Part shown: positions 13,605 through 22,905 of the stretch, in pieces
Layout of the letters: every line of letters starts with the position of its first letter
Position numbering within the stretch: position 1 is the first letter of the stretch
Source of the DNA: Lachnospiraceae bacterium UBA7054
GTDB taxonomy: Bacteria; Bacillota; Clostridia; Lachnospirales; Lachnospiraceae
Assembly (NCBI GenBank): GCA_002492725.1
Contig: DLAF01000021.1
Location: 1 to 43,655, forward strand
Reading direction: 5' to 3'
DNA: 43,655 nucleotides
Program-made: the position numbers and the translations under genes
The notes under the pieces: generated by a model
What the model saw: only the letters and a program-made list of their open reading frames with translations
What the model was told of the DNA's origin: nothing
Database searches by the model: none

Positions 13605-16058
13605 ATGCAGCCACAATTTACGGATAAGGCGAAGGCGGCTTTAGCCCTTGCGGAGCGGGCGGCCAGAAGCCTGCGGCAAAGTTATGTGGGAAGCGAGCAT
13701 ATTCTGCTTGGCCTCCTGCGGGAGAATACGGGCGTTGCAGCCACGGTTCTTTTGAATAACGGCGTGGATGTCGTGCAGTTAAAGGAAATGATCAAAGATC
13801 TGATCGTGCCGGAGACCTCGGTGCTGATCGCGGAGCGGGACGGCTATTCTCCCAGAGCACAGGCCATTCTGGAGGAAGCACACAGACAGGCGGAGAGATT
13901 CCGCAGCGAACGGACGGGAACGGAGCATATTTTGCTGGCCCTCTTAAAAGAAGGGGAAAACGTGGCGGTCAGACTGCTAGGTACCATGGGCATTTCCGTG
14001 CAGAAACTTTACGTGGATGTGCTGGTGGCTATGGGCGAGGACGGCGGTCTTTATAAGGAGGATTTGGGCAGAAAGCAGAATAAAAAGAAAGGATCGACCT
14101 CAACACTTGATCATTACAGCAGAGACCTGACGGCGCTTGCCAGGGAGGGAAAACTGGATCCCGTGATCGGCAGGGAAGAGGAAATCACGAGAGTGGTGCA
14201 GATTCTTTCCCGCCGCACCAAGAACAACCCCTGTCTGGTGGGCGAACCCGGCGTCGGAAAGACTGCCGTGGTGGAGGGGCTTGCCGCCAGGATCGTGACA
14301 GGAGATGTACCTTTTACGGTGCAGAATAAGAGGCTTTTGACGCTGGATCTCTCAGGCATGGTGGCAGGCAGCAAATACCGCGGCGAGTTTGAGGAACGGA
14401 TCAAAAAGGTGATCAAAGAGGTGATTGAGGATGGCAATATCATCCTCTTTTTGGACGAGATGCACACCATCATCGGCGCGGGCGGCGCGGAGGGGGCTAT
14501 TGACGCCTCCAATATCTTAAAACCCTCTCTTGCAAGAGGGGAGATTCAGTTGATTGGCGCCACGACGATCGTGGAATACCGCAAATACGTGGAGAAGGAT
14601 GCCGCTCTGGAGAGAAGATTTCATCCGGTGACGGTGGAGGAGCCGACGATTGCGGAGACGGAAAATATCCTGCGCGGCATCGCGCATAAATATGAGGAAC
14701 ATCACAGAGTCACAATTACGCCTGAGGCGATCAGCGCGGCGGTAGCTCTTTCGGCGCGCTATATCAACGACAGAAATCTGCCGGATAAGGCAATCGACCT
14801 GATTGACGAGGCTTCGGCAGCGGTGCGGCTTCATGTGACGAAGCAGCCGGATAAGCTGCAGGAACTTTCGGAGGCAATCGACAAGATTGATTTGCAGATT
14901 GAGCGGTCGATCCGCATGGAGGCCTTTACGCAGGCGGCAGAATTAAAGAAAAAGCAGGAGAGCCTGATCAAGAAATACGACCGTATGATGAAGCGCCTGG
15001 AGCAGGAAGAGCAGAACCGCGCCTATGTGGTAGGTGAGAACGAGATTGCCGAGGTGGTGGCTCTGTGGACGAAGATCCCGGTGAAGAAACTGGCGGAAAA
15101 GGAGAGCGAGCGGCTCTTAAAATTGGAATCTATCCTTCACAAGCGGGTGATTGGGCAGGAGGAGGCCGTGGTGGCGGTGGCGAAGGCCATGCGGCGCGGC
15201 AGAGTGGGACTGCAGGATCCCAATCGACCAATCGGGTCATTCCTGTTTTTGGGTCCTACCGGAGTGGGTAAAACCGAGCTTTCAAAAGCTTTGGCGGAGG
15301 CGATGTTCGGTTCCGAGAATGCGCTGATCCGTGTGGACATGTCCGAGTATATGGAAGGGCATTCGGTGTCGAAGATGATCGGTTCGCCGCCGGGCTATGT
15401 AGGGTTTGAGGAGGGCGGACAGCTCTCCGAGAAGATTCGCAGGAATCCTTATTCCGTAGTGCTCTTTGATGAGATAGAAAAAGCACATCCCGACGTATTC
15501 AACGTCCTTTTGCAGGTGCTTGATGACGGCCATATCACGGATTCCAAAGGGCGAAAGGTGAGTTTTAAGAACACGATCCTGATCATGACCTCGAACGCCG
15601 GGGCGCAGCGCATCATTGACCCGAAGAATCTGGGATTTGGGGCAGCGGAAACGGAAAAGCAAAGCTATGACAAAATGAAGGATAAGGTGATGGAGGAGGT
15701 GAAGCGCCTCTTTAAGCCGGAGTTCATCAACAGGATCGATGAGATCATGGTCTTCCATCCGTTAAACCGCGATGATATGAAGGCAATCGTTACGCTCCTT
15801 GCCAAGAATCTGGCAAAGCGCTGTAAGGAGCAGATGGACATCGAGCTGACCATCGGCGCGTCAGTGAAGGAGTATCTGATCGAAAAGCACATGGACGTCA
15901 AGATGGGAGCAAGGCCGATGAAGCGGGCAATCCAGTCGGAAATCGAGGATGCGCTGGCGGAGGAGATTCTTGCCGGACGGGTAAAGAGCGGCGATTGGGT
16001 GGCCGTTGGCATGAAAAATAAGAAGATAACCTTCACGGTAAAAACTGTGCAGGTTTGA
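13605..16058 (+). CDS. clpC: ATP-dependent Clp protease ATPase subunit ClpC
   Basis: This encodes 817 residues. It is a Hsp100 unfoldase that feeds substrates into ClpP. The double Clp-N domain (1-145), first AAA+ module with Walker A GEPGVGKTAV (about 213-222) and Walker B ILFLDEMHT, a UVR-containing middle region (about 425-460) and second AAA+ module with GPTGVGKTEL (about 551-560) and VVLFDEIEKAHPDVF are all present. The NLGFG segment near 672 is the likely ClpP-docking loop. The ATG at 13605 begins the conserved MQPQFTDKAK sequence. Unlike the usual Firmicutes operon, ctsR, mcsA and mcsB do not precede it and no CtsR heptad repeat (GGTCAAA) is seen upstream. radA follows, as in other Firmicutes. 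Confidence 0.95.
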   Translation: MQPQFTDKAKAALALAERAARSLRQSYVGSEHILLGLLRENTGVAATVLLNNGVDVVQLKEMIKDLIVPETSVLIAERDGYSPRAQAILEEAHRQAERFRSERTGTEHILLALLKEGENVAVRLLGTMGISVQKLYVDVLVAMGEDGGLYKEDLGRKQNKKKGSTSTLDHYSRDLTALAREGKLDPVIGREEEITRVVQILSRRTKNNPCLVGEPGVGKTAVVEGLAARIVTGDVPFTVQNKRLLTLDLSGMVAGSKYRGEFEERIKKVIKEVIEDGNIILFLDEMHTIIGAGGAEGAIDASNILKPSLARGEIQLIGATTIVEYRKYVEKDAALERRFHPVTVEEPTIAETENILRGIAHKYEEHHRVTITPEAISAAVALSARYINDRNLPDKAIDLIDEASAAVRLHVTKQPDKLQELSEAIDKIDLQIERSIRMEAFTQAAELKKKQESLIKKYDRMMKRLEQEEQNRAYVVGENEIAEVVALWTKIPVKKLAEKESERLLKLESILHKRVIGQEEAVVAVAKAMRRGRVGLQDPNRPIGSFLFLGPTGVGKTELSKALAEAMFGSENALIRVDMSEYMEGHSVSKMIGSPPGYVGFEEGGQLSEKIRRNPYSVVLFDEIEKAHPDVFNVLLQVLDDGHITDSKGRKVSFKNTILIMTSNAGAQRIIDPKNLGFGAAETEKQSYDKMKDKVMEEVKRLFKPEFINRIDEIMVFHPLNRDDMKAIVTLLAKNLAKRCKEQMDIELTIGASVKEYLIEKHMDVKMGARPMKRAIQSEIEDALAEEILAGRVKSGDWVAVGMKNKKITFTVKTVQV

Positions 16059-16114
16059 GAGACAGACAGCATAAAGCTATCTGCAAGAACAATAAGACGT
16101 AGGAGGAAAGAGCG

Positions 16115-16525
16115 ATGGCTGTAGTAGAGGAGTTACTGCGCGCGGAAGATGATGGAACAATCAGCTTTGGCAATCATACACTGACTGCCAAGGCAAAACG
16201 GGAGGATTACGAGCACGGCGGCAATCTGTATAAGGTGAAGACCTTTAAGGAGCTGACAAAGCTTGAGAAGAACGGGATGTTTGCTTACGAGTCGGAGCCG
16301 GGCACCAGTGTGAACCGTTTTGACGAGACGGAAAACAGTCTTACTTTCACGGTGGAGGGCGACGAGGATGCACAGATTACCGTGGGGCTTTTGGAGGATA
16401 CGGCGTACACGGTATATGTCAACGGCACGAGCGTGGGAGAAATGAAGACGAACTTAAGCGGCAAGCTGAGTATCAGTGTGGAGCTTGCAAGTGTGGGAAA
16501 GGCTGAAGTAAAGATCGTGAAATAG
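16115..16525 (+). CDS. Conserved hypothetical protein between clpC and radA
   Basis: This encodes 136 residues with no signal peptide or membrane span, preceded by a strong AGGAGGAAAG. The protein is beta-rich, beginning MAVVEELLRAEDDGTISFGN, with a central KVKTFKELTKLEKNGMFAYESEPGT block and a C-terminal half resembling a small immunoglobulin-like sandwich (YTVYVNGTSVGEMKTNLSGK). Lachnospiraceae relatives sometimes carry an 'endosialidase' label, which nothing in this short sequence supports. It is 57 nt downstream of clpC and ended by a strong terminator at 16543-16594, so it probably closes the clpC transcript. Function unknown. Confidence 0.65.
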   Translation: MAVVEELLRAEDDGTISFGNHTLTAKAKREDYEHGGNLYKVKTFKELTKLEKNGMFAYESEPGTSVNRFDETENSLTFTVEGDEDAQITVGLLEDTAYTVYVNGTSVGEMKTNLSGKLSISVELASVGKAEVKIVK

Positions 16526-16542
16526 ACGCTCCGAGAGCAGAC

Positions 16543-16594
16543 GGGACTTTTTGGCTGACATACGTGTCACATTCAGCCGAAAAGTCCCTTTCTT
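16543..16594 (+). terminator. Strong intrinsic terminator
   Basis: The 16-nt arm GGGACTTTTTGGCTGA (16543-16558) pairs with TCAGCCGAAAAGTCCC (16573-16588) with a single G-T type mismatch, a 14-nt loop, and a following TTTCTT. It separates the clpC unit from radA. Confidence 0.8.
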
Positions 16595-16683
16595 GATTCC
16601 CGTGAGCAGCGAGCAAGTGGCTGCTTGCAGACATTTGGCGATTGCCGGTGTTTGGTCGGCGGCTTGGCGGAGACGGAGAGAAA

Positions 16684-18054
16684 ATGGCAAAAGGGAAAAC
16701 GACGATATTTTACTGTCAAAATTGCGGCCATGAGTCCGCAAAGTGGCTGGGACAGTGTCCGGGCTGCAAGGAGTGGAATACTATGGTGGAAGAGCCCGCC
16801 GGGACAAAGAGCAGCGGCAGGCGGGGGGCTGATGTTTCGAGGGGACAGCACAGGGCGGAGCCGGTGAATCTGGCAGCGGTCGATCTGACGGAGAACGAGC
16901 GTATGACCACGCACATCGCGGAGCTTGACCGGGTGCTGGGCGGCGGGCTGGTTCCCGGGTCACTCACGCTGGTCGGCGGCGATCCTGGCATCGGAAAATC
17001 CACCCTTCTCTTGCAGGTGTGCAGATATATGGCGGCGGATGGAAAGAAAATCCTCTATATTTCGGGAGAGGAGTCCCTGCAGCAGATCAAGCTGCGCGCC
17101 AATCGAATCGGAGATTTTTCACAACAGATGCTCCTTTTGTGCGAGACCAGTCTGGAAACCGTGGAGCAGACTTTAAAAAAGCAGATGCCGGCAGTGGCTG
17201 TGATTGATTCCATCCAGACCATGTATCACGAAGAAATCTCCTCCGCCCCCGGGAGCGTTTCACAGGTGCGGGAATCTACGAATGTGCTCATGCAGCTTGC
17301 AAAGGGGCTTGGTATTTCTATCTTTATTGTGGGACACGTGACGAAGGAAGGCACCGTGGCGGGGCCCAGAGTTTTGGAGCATATGGTGGATACGGTGTTG
17401 TATTTTGAGGGAGACAGACACGCTTCCTACCGCATTCTGCGCGGGGTGAAAAACCGCTTCGGCTCCACCAATGAGATCGGTGTTTTCGAGATGCGGGAGG
17501 AGGGGCTTGCGGAGGTAAAAAATGCCTCCGAGTTTATGCTAAGCGGTAAGCCCGAAGGAGCGAGCGGTTCCGTGGTCTCCTGTTCCATGGAGGGCACCAG
17601 GCCCATTCTTTTGGAGATTCAGGCACTGGTCTGCCACAGCAATTTCGGTATTCCCAGAAGGCAGGCGACGGGAATGGATTTAAACCGCTTAAACCTCCTG
17701 ATGGCCGTTTTGGAAAAGCGTTTGAATCTGCAGATGGCGGACTGTGATGCCTATGTGAATCTGGCGGGCGGAATGCGGATCGCAGAGCCGGCCATCGACC
17801 TGGGTGTAGCGATGGCGGCAGCTTCCAGTTTTAAGAACCGGGCCATCGATGACAAGACCATTGTTTTCGGGGAAATCGGTCTAAGCGGCGAAGTGCGGGG
17901 CGTCTCACAGGCCTCGAATCGGGTGGCGGAGGCAGCGAAACTCGGCTTTTCGACCTGTATCCTGCCGCAGGTCAATGTGGAGCAAATCAAGGCGAAGACG
18001 GGAATCCGACTGATTGGTGTAAAGACGGTGCGCGAGGCCATTGACTTGATTTAG
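16684..18054 (+). CDS. radA: DNA repair protein RadA (Sms)
   Basis: This encodes 456 residues. RadA is a RecA-like, DnaB-type helicase that drives branch migration in recombination. It has the N-terminal C4 zinc finger (CQNCGHES...GQCPGC, about 10-27), Walker A GDPGIGKST (about 100-108), the RadA-specific KNRFGSTNE motif (about 255-263) and a Lon-protease-like C-terminal domain (about 300-456) ending GIRLIGVKTVREAIDLI. The ATG at 16684 follows CGGAGACGGAGAGAAA; the upstream 14 residues of the open frame are not part of the conserved protein. disA, its usual follower in Bacillus, is not here. Confidence 0.96.
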   Translation: MAKGKTTIFYCQNCGHESAKWLGQCPGCKEWNTMVEEPAGTKSSGRRGADVSRGQHRAEPVNLAAVDLTENERMTTHIAELDRVLGGGLVPGSLTLVGGDPGIGKSTLLLQVCRYMAADGKKILYISGEESLQQIKLRANRIGDFSQQMLLLCETSLETVEQTLKKQMPAVAVIDSIQTMYHEEISSAPGSVSQVRESTNVLMQLAKGLGISIFIVGHVTKEGTVAGPRVLEHMVDTVLYFEGDRHASYRILRGVKNRFGSTNEIGVFEMREEGLAEVKNASEFMLSGKPEGASGSVVSCSMEGTRPILLEIQALVCHSNFGIPRRQATGMDLNRLNLLMAVLEKRLNLQMADCDAYVNLAGGMRIAEPAIDLGVAMAAASSFKNRAIDDKTIVFGEIGLSGEVRGVSQASNRVAEAAKLGFSTCILPQVNVEQIKAKTGIRLIGVKTVREAIDLI

Positions 18055-18071
18055 AGGGCTTTCTATGGTAC

Positions 18072-18077
18072 TATAAT
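18072..18077 (+). promoter_or_regulatory. Possible -10 box for the LCP gene
   Basis: A perfect TATAAT lies 52 nt before the LCP start, in the 74-nt gap after radA. A TTGACT at 18041-18046 is 25 nt upstream, too far for a standard spacing, so the -35 is unclear. Confidence 0.3.
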
Positions 18078-18128
18078 GAAGATTTACGGACTGCGGTAGG
18101 AGAAAGAAAATCTGACAAAGGAGTCAGT

Positions 18129-19214
18129 ATGGATAAGAGAAAGCGTGGCTTTCGGGGAAGCGTACCGCTTCTGGTCGCGGAGATCGTCGTATTGATCCTC
18201 TCCATTGGCGTGATGTATGTGGTCATTACAATGACCAGAGAAGTCAATCACAAAAATATTGACCGGGAGCAGATCCATGTCAATGAAGAGCTGATCACAC
18301 AGGAGCCGACGAAGGGCGAAGAGATAAAGCCGGAAAAGAAGGAAGAGAAAAAGGGCTGCCGCAACATTGCCCTTTTTGGAGTGGATGCCCGCAACGGAGA
18401 GCTGGGGAAAGGCACGAGAAGCGATACCATTATGATCGCCAGCATTGATCAGGACGCACAGGAGATTAAGCTGGTCTCCGTGTTTCGGGATACTTACCTG
18501 AATCTGGGAAACGATACTTACAATAAATGTAACACGGCCTATGCACGGGGTGGGCCGGAACAGGCCATTAATATGCTCAACCGAAATCTGGATCTGGCAA
18601 TCACGGACTATGTTACCATCGGTTTTTCCGGGCTGATCGATGCGGTGGATGCGCTGGGCGGCGTGGAGATGGAAGTTACGGAATCAGAGATATCCCATCT
18701 GAATAACTATCAGCTCTGTATGGCCGAGGAACTTCAGGTTGATTACGCACCTGTAGAACAAAGCGGGAGGCAGCTCTTAAACGGGATGCAGGCTACTGCA
18801 TACTGTAGGATTCGCTATACAAAGGGAGATGATTTCAGGAGAGCTGAAAGACAGAGAGCGGTGCTTGCGGCCATGATGGAGAAGGCGCGCGGCGCTTCCG
18901 TCATGGAATTGACTGAATTGGTTAATGCAGTGCTGCCTCAGGTGGAAACCTCCCTGAATGCCAATGAAATCTTAAGCGTGTTAGGGAGTGTCGCAGGCTA
19001 TCGTGTTACGGCAAGCGATGGTTTTCCCTTTGAGGGAGGCAGAGCGGGCGCCAATGTGGGAAGTAAAGGAAGCTGCGTGATTCCGATGGATCTGGAGGAA
19101 AATGTAAGACAGCTTCATCAGGTGTTCTATCCGACGGAGGCGTACACACCTTCTAAAGAGGTGCGGCGGATCAGTGACGAGATCAAGGAACAGACAAATG
19201 AATTTCTGCAATAA
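18129..19214 (+). CDS. LytR-CpsA-Psr (LCP) family cell-wall glycopolymer ligase
   Basis: This encodes 361 residues. LCP enzymes attach teichoic acids or capsular polymers to peptidoglycan from polyprenyl-phosphate carriers, outside the membrane. A basic start and a transmembrane helix (about 12-35) are followed by a charged linker and the LCP domain (about 76-255), with NIALFGVDAR, the GTRSDTIMIASID motif (catalytic Arg/Asp), SVFRDTY, NTAYARGG and the ALGGVEMEV and YCRIRYTKGDDFRRAERQR signatures. The last Arg-rich motif binds the pyrophosphate. The start follows AAAGGAG. It is 20 nt before the ABC exporter pair. Confidence 0.9.
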   Translation: MDKRKRGFRGSVPLLVAEIVVLILSIGVMYVVITMTREVNHKNIDREQIHVNEELITQEPTKGEEIKPEKKEEKKGCRNIALFGVDARNGELGKGTRSDTIMIASIDQDAQEIKLVSVFRDTYLNLGNDTYNKCNTAYARGGPEQAINMLNRNLDLAITDYVTIGFSGLIDAVDALGGVEMEVTESEISHLNNYQLCMAEELQVDYAPVEQSGRQLLNGMQATAYCRIRYTKGDDFRRAERQRAVLAAMMEKARGASVMELTELVNAVLPQVETSLNANEILSVLGSVAGYRVTASDGFPFEGGRAGANVGSKGSCVIPMDLEENVRQLHQVFYPTEAYTPSKEVRRISDEIKEQTNEFLQ

Positions 19215-19234
19215 AAGATGGGAAAGACTGCTTT

Positions 19235-21016
19235 ATGAGAAAACTGCTGGTTTATTTGAAAGACTATAAGAAGGAGACTGTTCTTGCCCCTCTCTTTAAG
19301 ATGCTGGAGGCTACGTTTGAGCTTTTTGTTCCGTTTGTGATGGCGGATATCATTGACTACGGCATAGGGGCGTCGGACAGCGGCATAGTGCTCCATTCGG
19401 GGCTTCTTTTGATTGCGCTGGGGCTGATCGGATTGCTTTGCTCTATTACGGCCCAGTATTTTGCGGCGAAAGCGGCAGTGGGATTTTCCACAGAGTTAAA
19501 GCACGCCCTCTTTGACCATATCCAAACCCTTTCCTTTACGGAGATTGACACGCTTGGGACGTCCACACTGATCACACGGATGACTTCCGATGTGAATCAG
19601 GTGCAGAATGGCATCAATATGGTGCTGCGCCTGTTTTTGCGTTCGCCCTTCATTGTGTTTGGCGCGATGATCATGGCCTTTCTCATCGACGTGAAGGCGG
19701 CGTTTGTCTTTGTGGTGACGATACCGCTTCTTGCGGTGGTTGTTTTTGGAATCATGTTGATCACCATGCCCCTCTATAAAAAGGTGCAGGCAGGGCTTGA
19801 TGCGGTGCTTCTTGCGACCAGGGAGAATCTCACGGGCGCGCGGGTGATTCGCGCCTTCCACAAGGAGACGGAGGAGACGGAGCGTTTTGAGGAGAAGAAC
19901 ACGGCGCTTACGAACTTACAGCTCTTTGTGGGGAAATTATCGGCGTTGACCAATCCGGTCACGTACATTATCGTCAATGCGGCTACCATCCTTTTGCTCT
20001 ACGTGGGCGCTGTTCGTGTGGATGAGGCGGTCATTTCCCAGGGACAGGTGGTGGCTTTGGTCAATTATATGTCTCAGATTTTGGTGGAGCTTGTGAAGCT
20101 GGCCAATCTCATTATTTTGATCACCAAGGCGCTGGCCTGCGCGAACCGCATCGAGAGCATTTTCGAGGTAGAATCCTCTATGCAGTGGGGAGAGACGGCT
20201 CAGGCGGCGAGTGGACAGGTGATTTTGGCAGAGGAGAAGGAACGGATGGCGGCAGCGCAGGAAAATACCCCGGCCGTGGAATTTGACCATGTGCATCTGG
20301 CTTATGCGGGGGCAGGCGCGGAATCCCTCTCCGATATTCATATCACGGTAAAGAAGGGGCAGACCGTGGGTGTGATCGGTGGCACGGGCTCCGGCAAATC
20401 TTCCCTGGTTAATCTGATCCCCCGCTTTTATGATTGCACAAAGGGAACGGTGCGCATAGACGGCAGGGACGTGAAGGCTTATGGCATGGAGGAATTACGC
20501 GGTAAGGTGGGCATCGTGCTGCAGCGGGCGGTGCTCTTCCGGGGAACGATCAGAGAAAATCTCCTCTGGGGCAGAAAAGATGCGAGCGATGAAGAGCTGT
20601 GGGAGGCGCTTTCAAGAGCACAGGCAAAGGAGTTTGTGGAGGCCAAGGAAGGCGGCCTGGACGCGCCGGTGGCGCAGGAGGGGCGCAACCTCTCGGGCGG
20701 TCAGAGACAGCGGCTTACCATTGCCAGAGCGCTGGTGGGAAGACCAAAGATCCTGATCCTGGATGACAGTGCTTCGGCGCTTGACTATGCGACGGAGGCG
20801 GCGCTTCGCACGGCAATTAAGGAGCTGCCCGGAGATACTACGGTTTTTATCGTGTCCCAGCGGGCTTCCTCTATTCGGCATGCGGATCAGATCATCGTGC
20901 TTGAGGACGGTGAGATGGCAGGACTTGGAACACACGAGGAGCTGCTTGCGGGCTGCGAGGTCTATCAGGAGATTTACTATTCGCAGTTTGAGAAACAGAA
21001 TGCCATGCAAAATTGA
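19235..21016 (+). CDS. ABC exporter, first subunit (permease-ATPase fusion with degenerate Walker B)
   Basis: This encodes 593 residues. Six membrane spans occupy about 15-310, and an ATPase domain fills 345-590. Walker A is GGTGSGKSS (about 382-390) and the signature is LSGGQRQRL (about 488-496). Walker B reads ILILDDSASALD, so the catalytic glutamate after the Asp is replaced by Asp-Ser. That pattern is typical of the degenerate half of heterodimeric exporters such as BmrCD and TM287/288. The partner is the next gene. The C-terminus lies inside a stem-loop at 21009-21072. Substrate unknown; multidrug or lipid-like molecules are usual for the group. Confidence 0.9.
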   Translation: MRKLLVYLKDYKKETVLAPLFKMLEATFELFVPFVMADIIDYGIGASDSGIVLHSGLLLIALGLIGLLCSITAQYFAAKAAVGFSTELKHALFDHIQTLSFTEIDTLGTSTLITRMTSDVNQVQNGINMVLRLFLRSPFIVFGAMIMAFLIDVKAAFVFVVTIPLLAVVVFGIMLITMPLYKKVQAGLDAVLLATRENLTGARVIRAFHKETEETERFEEKNTALTNLQLFVGKLSALTNPVTYIIVNAATILLLYVGAVRVDEAVISQGQVVALVNYMSQILVELVKLANLIILITKALACANRIESIFEVESSMQWGETAQAASGQVILAEEKERMAAAQENTPAVEFDHVHLAYAGAGAESLSDIHITVKKGQTVGVIGGTGSGKSSLVNLIPRFYDCTKGTVRIDGRDVKAYGMEELRGKVGIVLQRAVLFRGTIRENLLWGRKDASDEELWEALSRAQAKEFVEAKEGGLDAPVAQEGRNLSGGQRQRLTIARALVGRPKILILDDSASALDYATEAALRTAIKELPGDTTVFIVSQRASSIRHADQIIVLEDGEMAGLGTHEELLAGCEVYQEIYYSQFEKQNAMQN

Positions 21017-21118
21017 ATAGACAGACTGCGATGGGAGCTTGCTCACAGGAAGCAGTATGTCTGTTCAATTTTATAGGGCGGACGCCCGACATGAATAAGT
21101 TGTCGATAGACAACTTAT
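21009..21118 (+). repeat. Three consecutive stem-loops between the ABC subunits
   Basis: Arms at 21009-21029 and 21052-21072 form a 21-bp stem with two mismatches that includes the stop codon of the first subunit. GGGCGGACGCCC (about 21076-21087) is a small GC stem. ATAAGTTGTC (21095-21104) pairs perfectly with GACAACTTAT (21109-21118) across a GATA tetraloop. No gene lies in this 140-nt gap. The structures could set the ratio of the two subunits by partial termination or mRNA processing. Confidence 0.75.
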
Positions 21119-21156
21119 GAATGGCATGGCTAATTATCAAAGGAGAGGGGTTTTTC

Positions 21157-22905
21157 ATGAAAAATAGATCAGGGCAGAAGGAGACCTTCAAAAAGGTTCT
21201 GCGGTATATCAGAAAATACTGGATTTATCTGGCGGCATCCATTGTCATGGCGACCGTGACGGTGGCGCTCACCCTGTATTTCCCTATATTGACCGGAAGA
21301 GTCATTGACAAGATCATTGGTCCGAAGCAGGTGGAGTTTGCGGCAATCTTTGTCATTCTCAGGCAGATGGCTTTTGTTGTGGTTTTCACAGCTCTTGCCC
21401 AGTGGATCATGAACGTATGCAATAACAGGATGACCTATCGAATCGTGCAGGACATCCGCAACGAGGCTTTTCGCAAGATAGAGATTCTGCCGTTGAAATA
21501 TATAGACGGTCACTCTTACGGGGAAGTGGTCAGCCGCGTGATCGCGGACGTGGATCAGTTTGCGGATGGCCTGTTGATGGGATTTACCCAGTTTTTTACG
21601 GGAGTCATTACCATTTTGGGAACGCTGGGTTTTATGCTGAGTGTCAACGTGACCGTCACGGGTGTCGTTGTAGTGGTGACTCCGCTGTCATTTTTTGTCG
21701 CAGGCTTTATTGCCAAAAGAACGTTTACCATGTTCAAGCTTCAGTCGGAGACGAGGGGGGAGCAGACGGCGCTGATTGAGGAAATGGTGGGGAACCAGAA
21801 AGTGGTGCAGGCTTTTTCCCATGAAGATGAGGCGCTTTTGCAGTTTGACGAGATCAATGAGAGGCTGGGGGACTGTTCTTTGCGGGCAATCTTTTACTCT
21901 TCGCTGACAAATCCGTCGACCAGATTCGTCAATAATCTGGTGTATGCGGGTGTGGCAGTGATCGGTGCTCTCTATGCGATTCGCGGCGGGATCAGCGTGG
22001 GGCAGCTCTCGTGCTTCCTTTCTTATGCCAATCAGTACACCAAGCCTTTCAATGAGATTTCAGGTGTGGTGACGGAACTGCAAAACGCTTTGGCCTGCGC
22101 TGCCAGGATCTTTGAACTGATCGAGGAGACGCCGCAGACGCCGGAAGCGGAAAACGCCGCCATATTGCAGAATGTAAAAGGACAGGTAGAGCTTTCGCAT
22201 GTGGATTTTTCCTATGTGCCTGATCAGAAGCTGATCACGGACTTCAACCTTGCCGTCAAGCCCGGACAGCGGGTGGCCATTGTGGGGCCGACGGGCTGCG
22301 GAAAGACCACGGTGATCAATCTTTTGATGCGGTTTTATGATGTGAATAGCGGAAAGATCTGCGTGGACGGCAAGGATATCAGAGAGGTGACAAGAGAAAG
22401 CCTGAGAGAAAACTATGGCATGGTATTACAGGAAACATGGCTGAAAACAGGGACGATTCGGGATAATATCGTGATGGGCAGGCCTGACGCTACCGATGAG
22501 GAAGTCATTGCCGCGGCCAAGGCCTCCCACGCGCACAGCTTTATCAAGAGACTTTCTAAGGGATATGATACCGTGATCGGTGAGGACGGGGGCAGTCTTT
22601 CGCAAGGGCAAAAGCAGCTTCTTTGCATTACCAGAGTGATGCTCTGTCTGCCGCCGATGTTGATTTTGGATGAGGCAACCTCCTCTATTGATACGAGGAC
22701 GGAAATCAGGATCCAGAAGGCGTTTGCCACCATGATGCAGGGCAGAACCAGTTTTATTGTGGCCCACAGACTCTCTACGATACGGGAGGCGGACGTGATT
22801 CTCGTGATGCGGGACGGCAATATCATCGAACAGGGAAACCATGAGACATTGCTTGCAGAGAATGGTTTTTATGCGAAGCTTTATGAGAGTCAGTTTGCCT
22901 CATAG
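21157..22905 (+). CDS. ABC exporter, second subunit (permease-ATPase fusion, canonical Walker B)
   Basis: This encodes 582 residues. Six membrane spans lie within about 20-310, with the ATPase domain at 340-578. Walker A is GPTGCGKTT (about 372-380), the signature is LSQGQKQLL, Walker B is MLILDEATSSID with the catalytic Glu intact, and the H-loop AHRLS is present. It completes a heterodimer with the previous gene, in which one ATP site is catalytic and the other degenerate. The ATG at 21157 follows AAAGGAGAGG; the open frame begins 36 nt earlier without support. Its 3' end overlaps the convergent lipoprotein gene by 16 nt. Confidence 0.92.
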   Translation: MKNRSGQKETFKKVLRYIRKYWIYLAASIVMATVTVALTLYFPILTGRVIDKIIGPKQVEFAAIFVILRQMAFVVVFTALAQWIMNVCNNRMTYRIVQDIRNEAFRKIEILPLKYIDGHSYGEVVSRVIADVDQFADGLLMGFTQFFTGVITILGTLGFMLSVNVTVTGVVVVVTPLSFFVAGFIAKRTFTMFKLQSETRGEQTALIEEMVGNQKVVQAFSHEDEALLQFDEINERLGDCSLRAIFYSSLTNPSTRFVNNLVYAGVAVIGALYAIRGGISVGQLSCFLSYANQYTKPFNEISGVVTELQNALACAARIFELIEETPQTPEAENAAILQNVKGQVELSHVDFSYVPDQKLITDFNLAVKPGQRVAIVGPTGCGKTTVINLLMRFYDVNSGKICVDGKDIREVTRESLRENYGMVLQETWLKTGTIRDNIVMGRPDATDEEVIAAAKASHAHSFIKRLSKGYDTVIGEDGGSLSQGQKQLLCITRVMLCLPPMLILDEATSSIDTRTEIRIQKAFATMMQGRTSFIVAHRLSTIREADVILVMRDGNIIEQGNHETLLAENGFYAKLYESQFAS

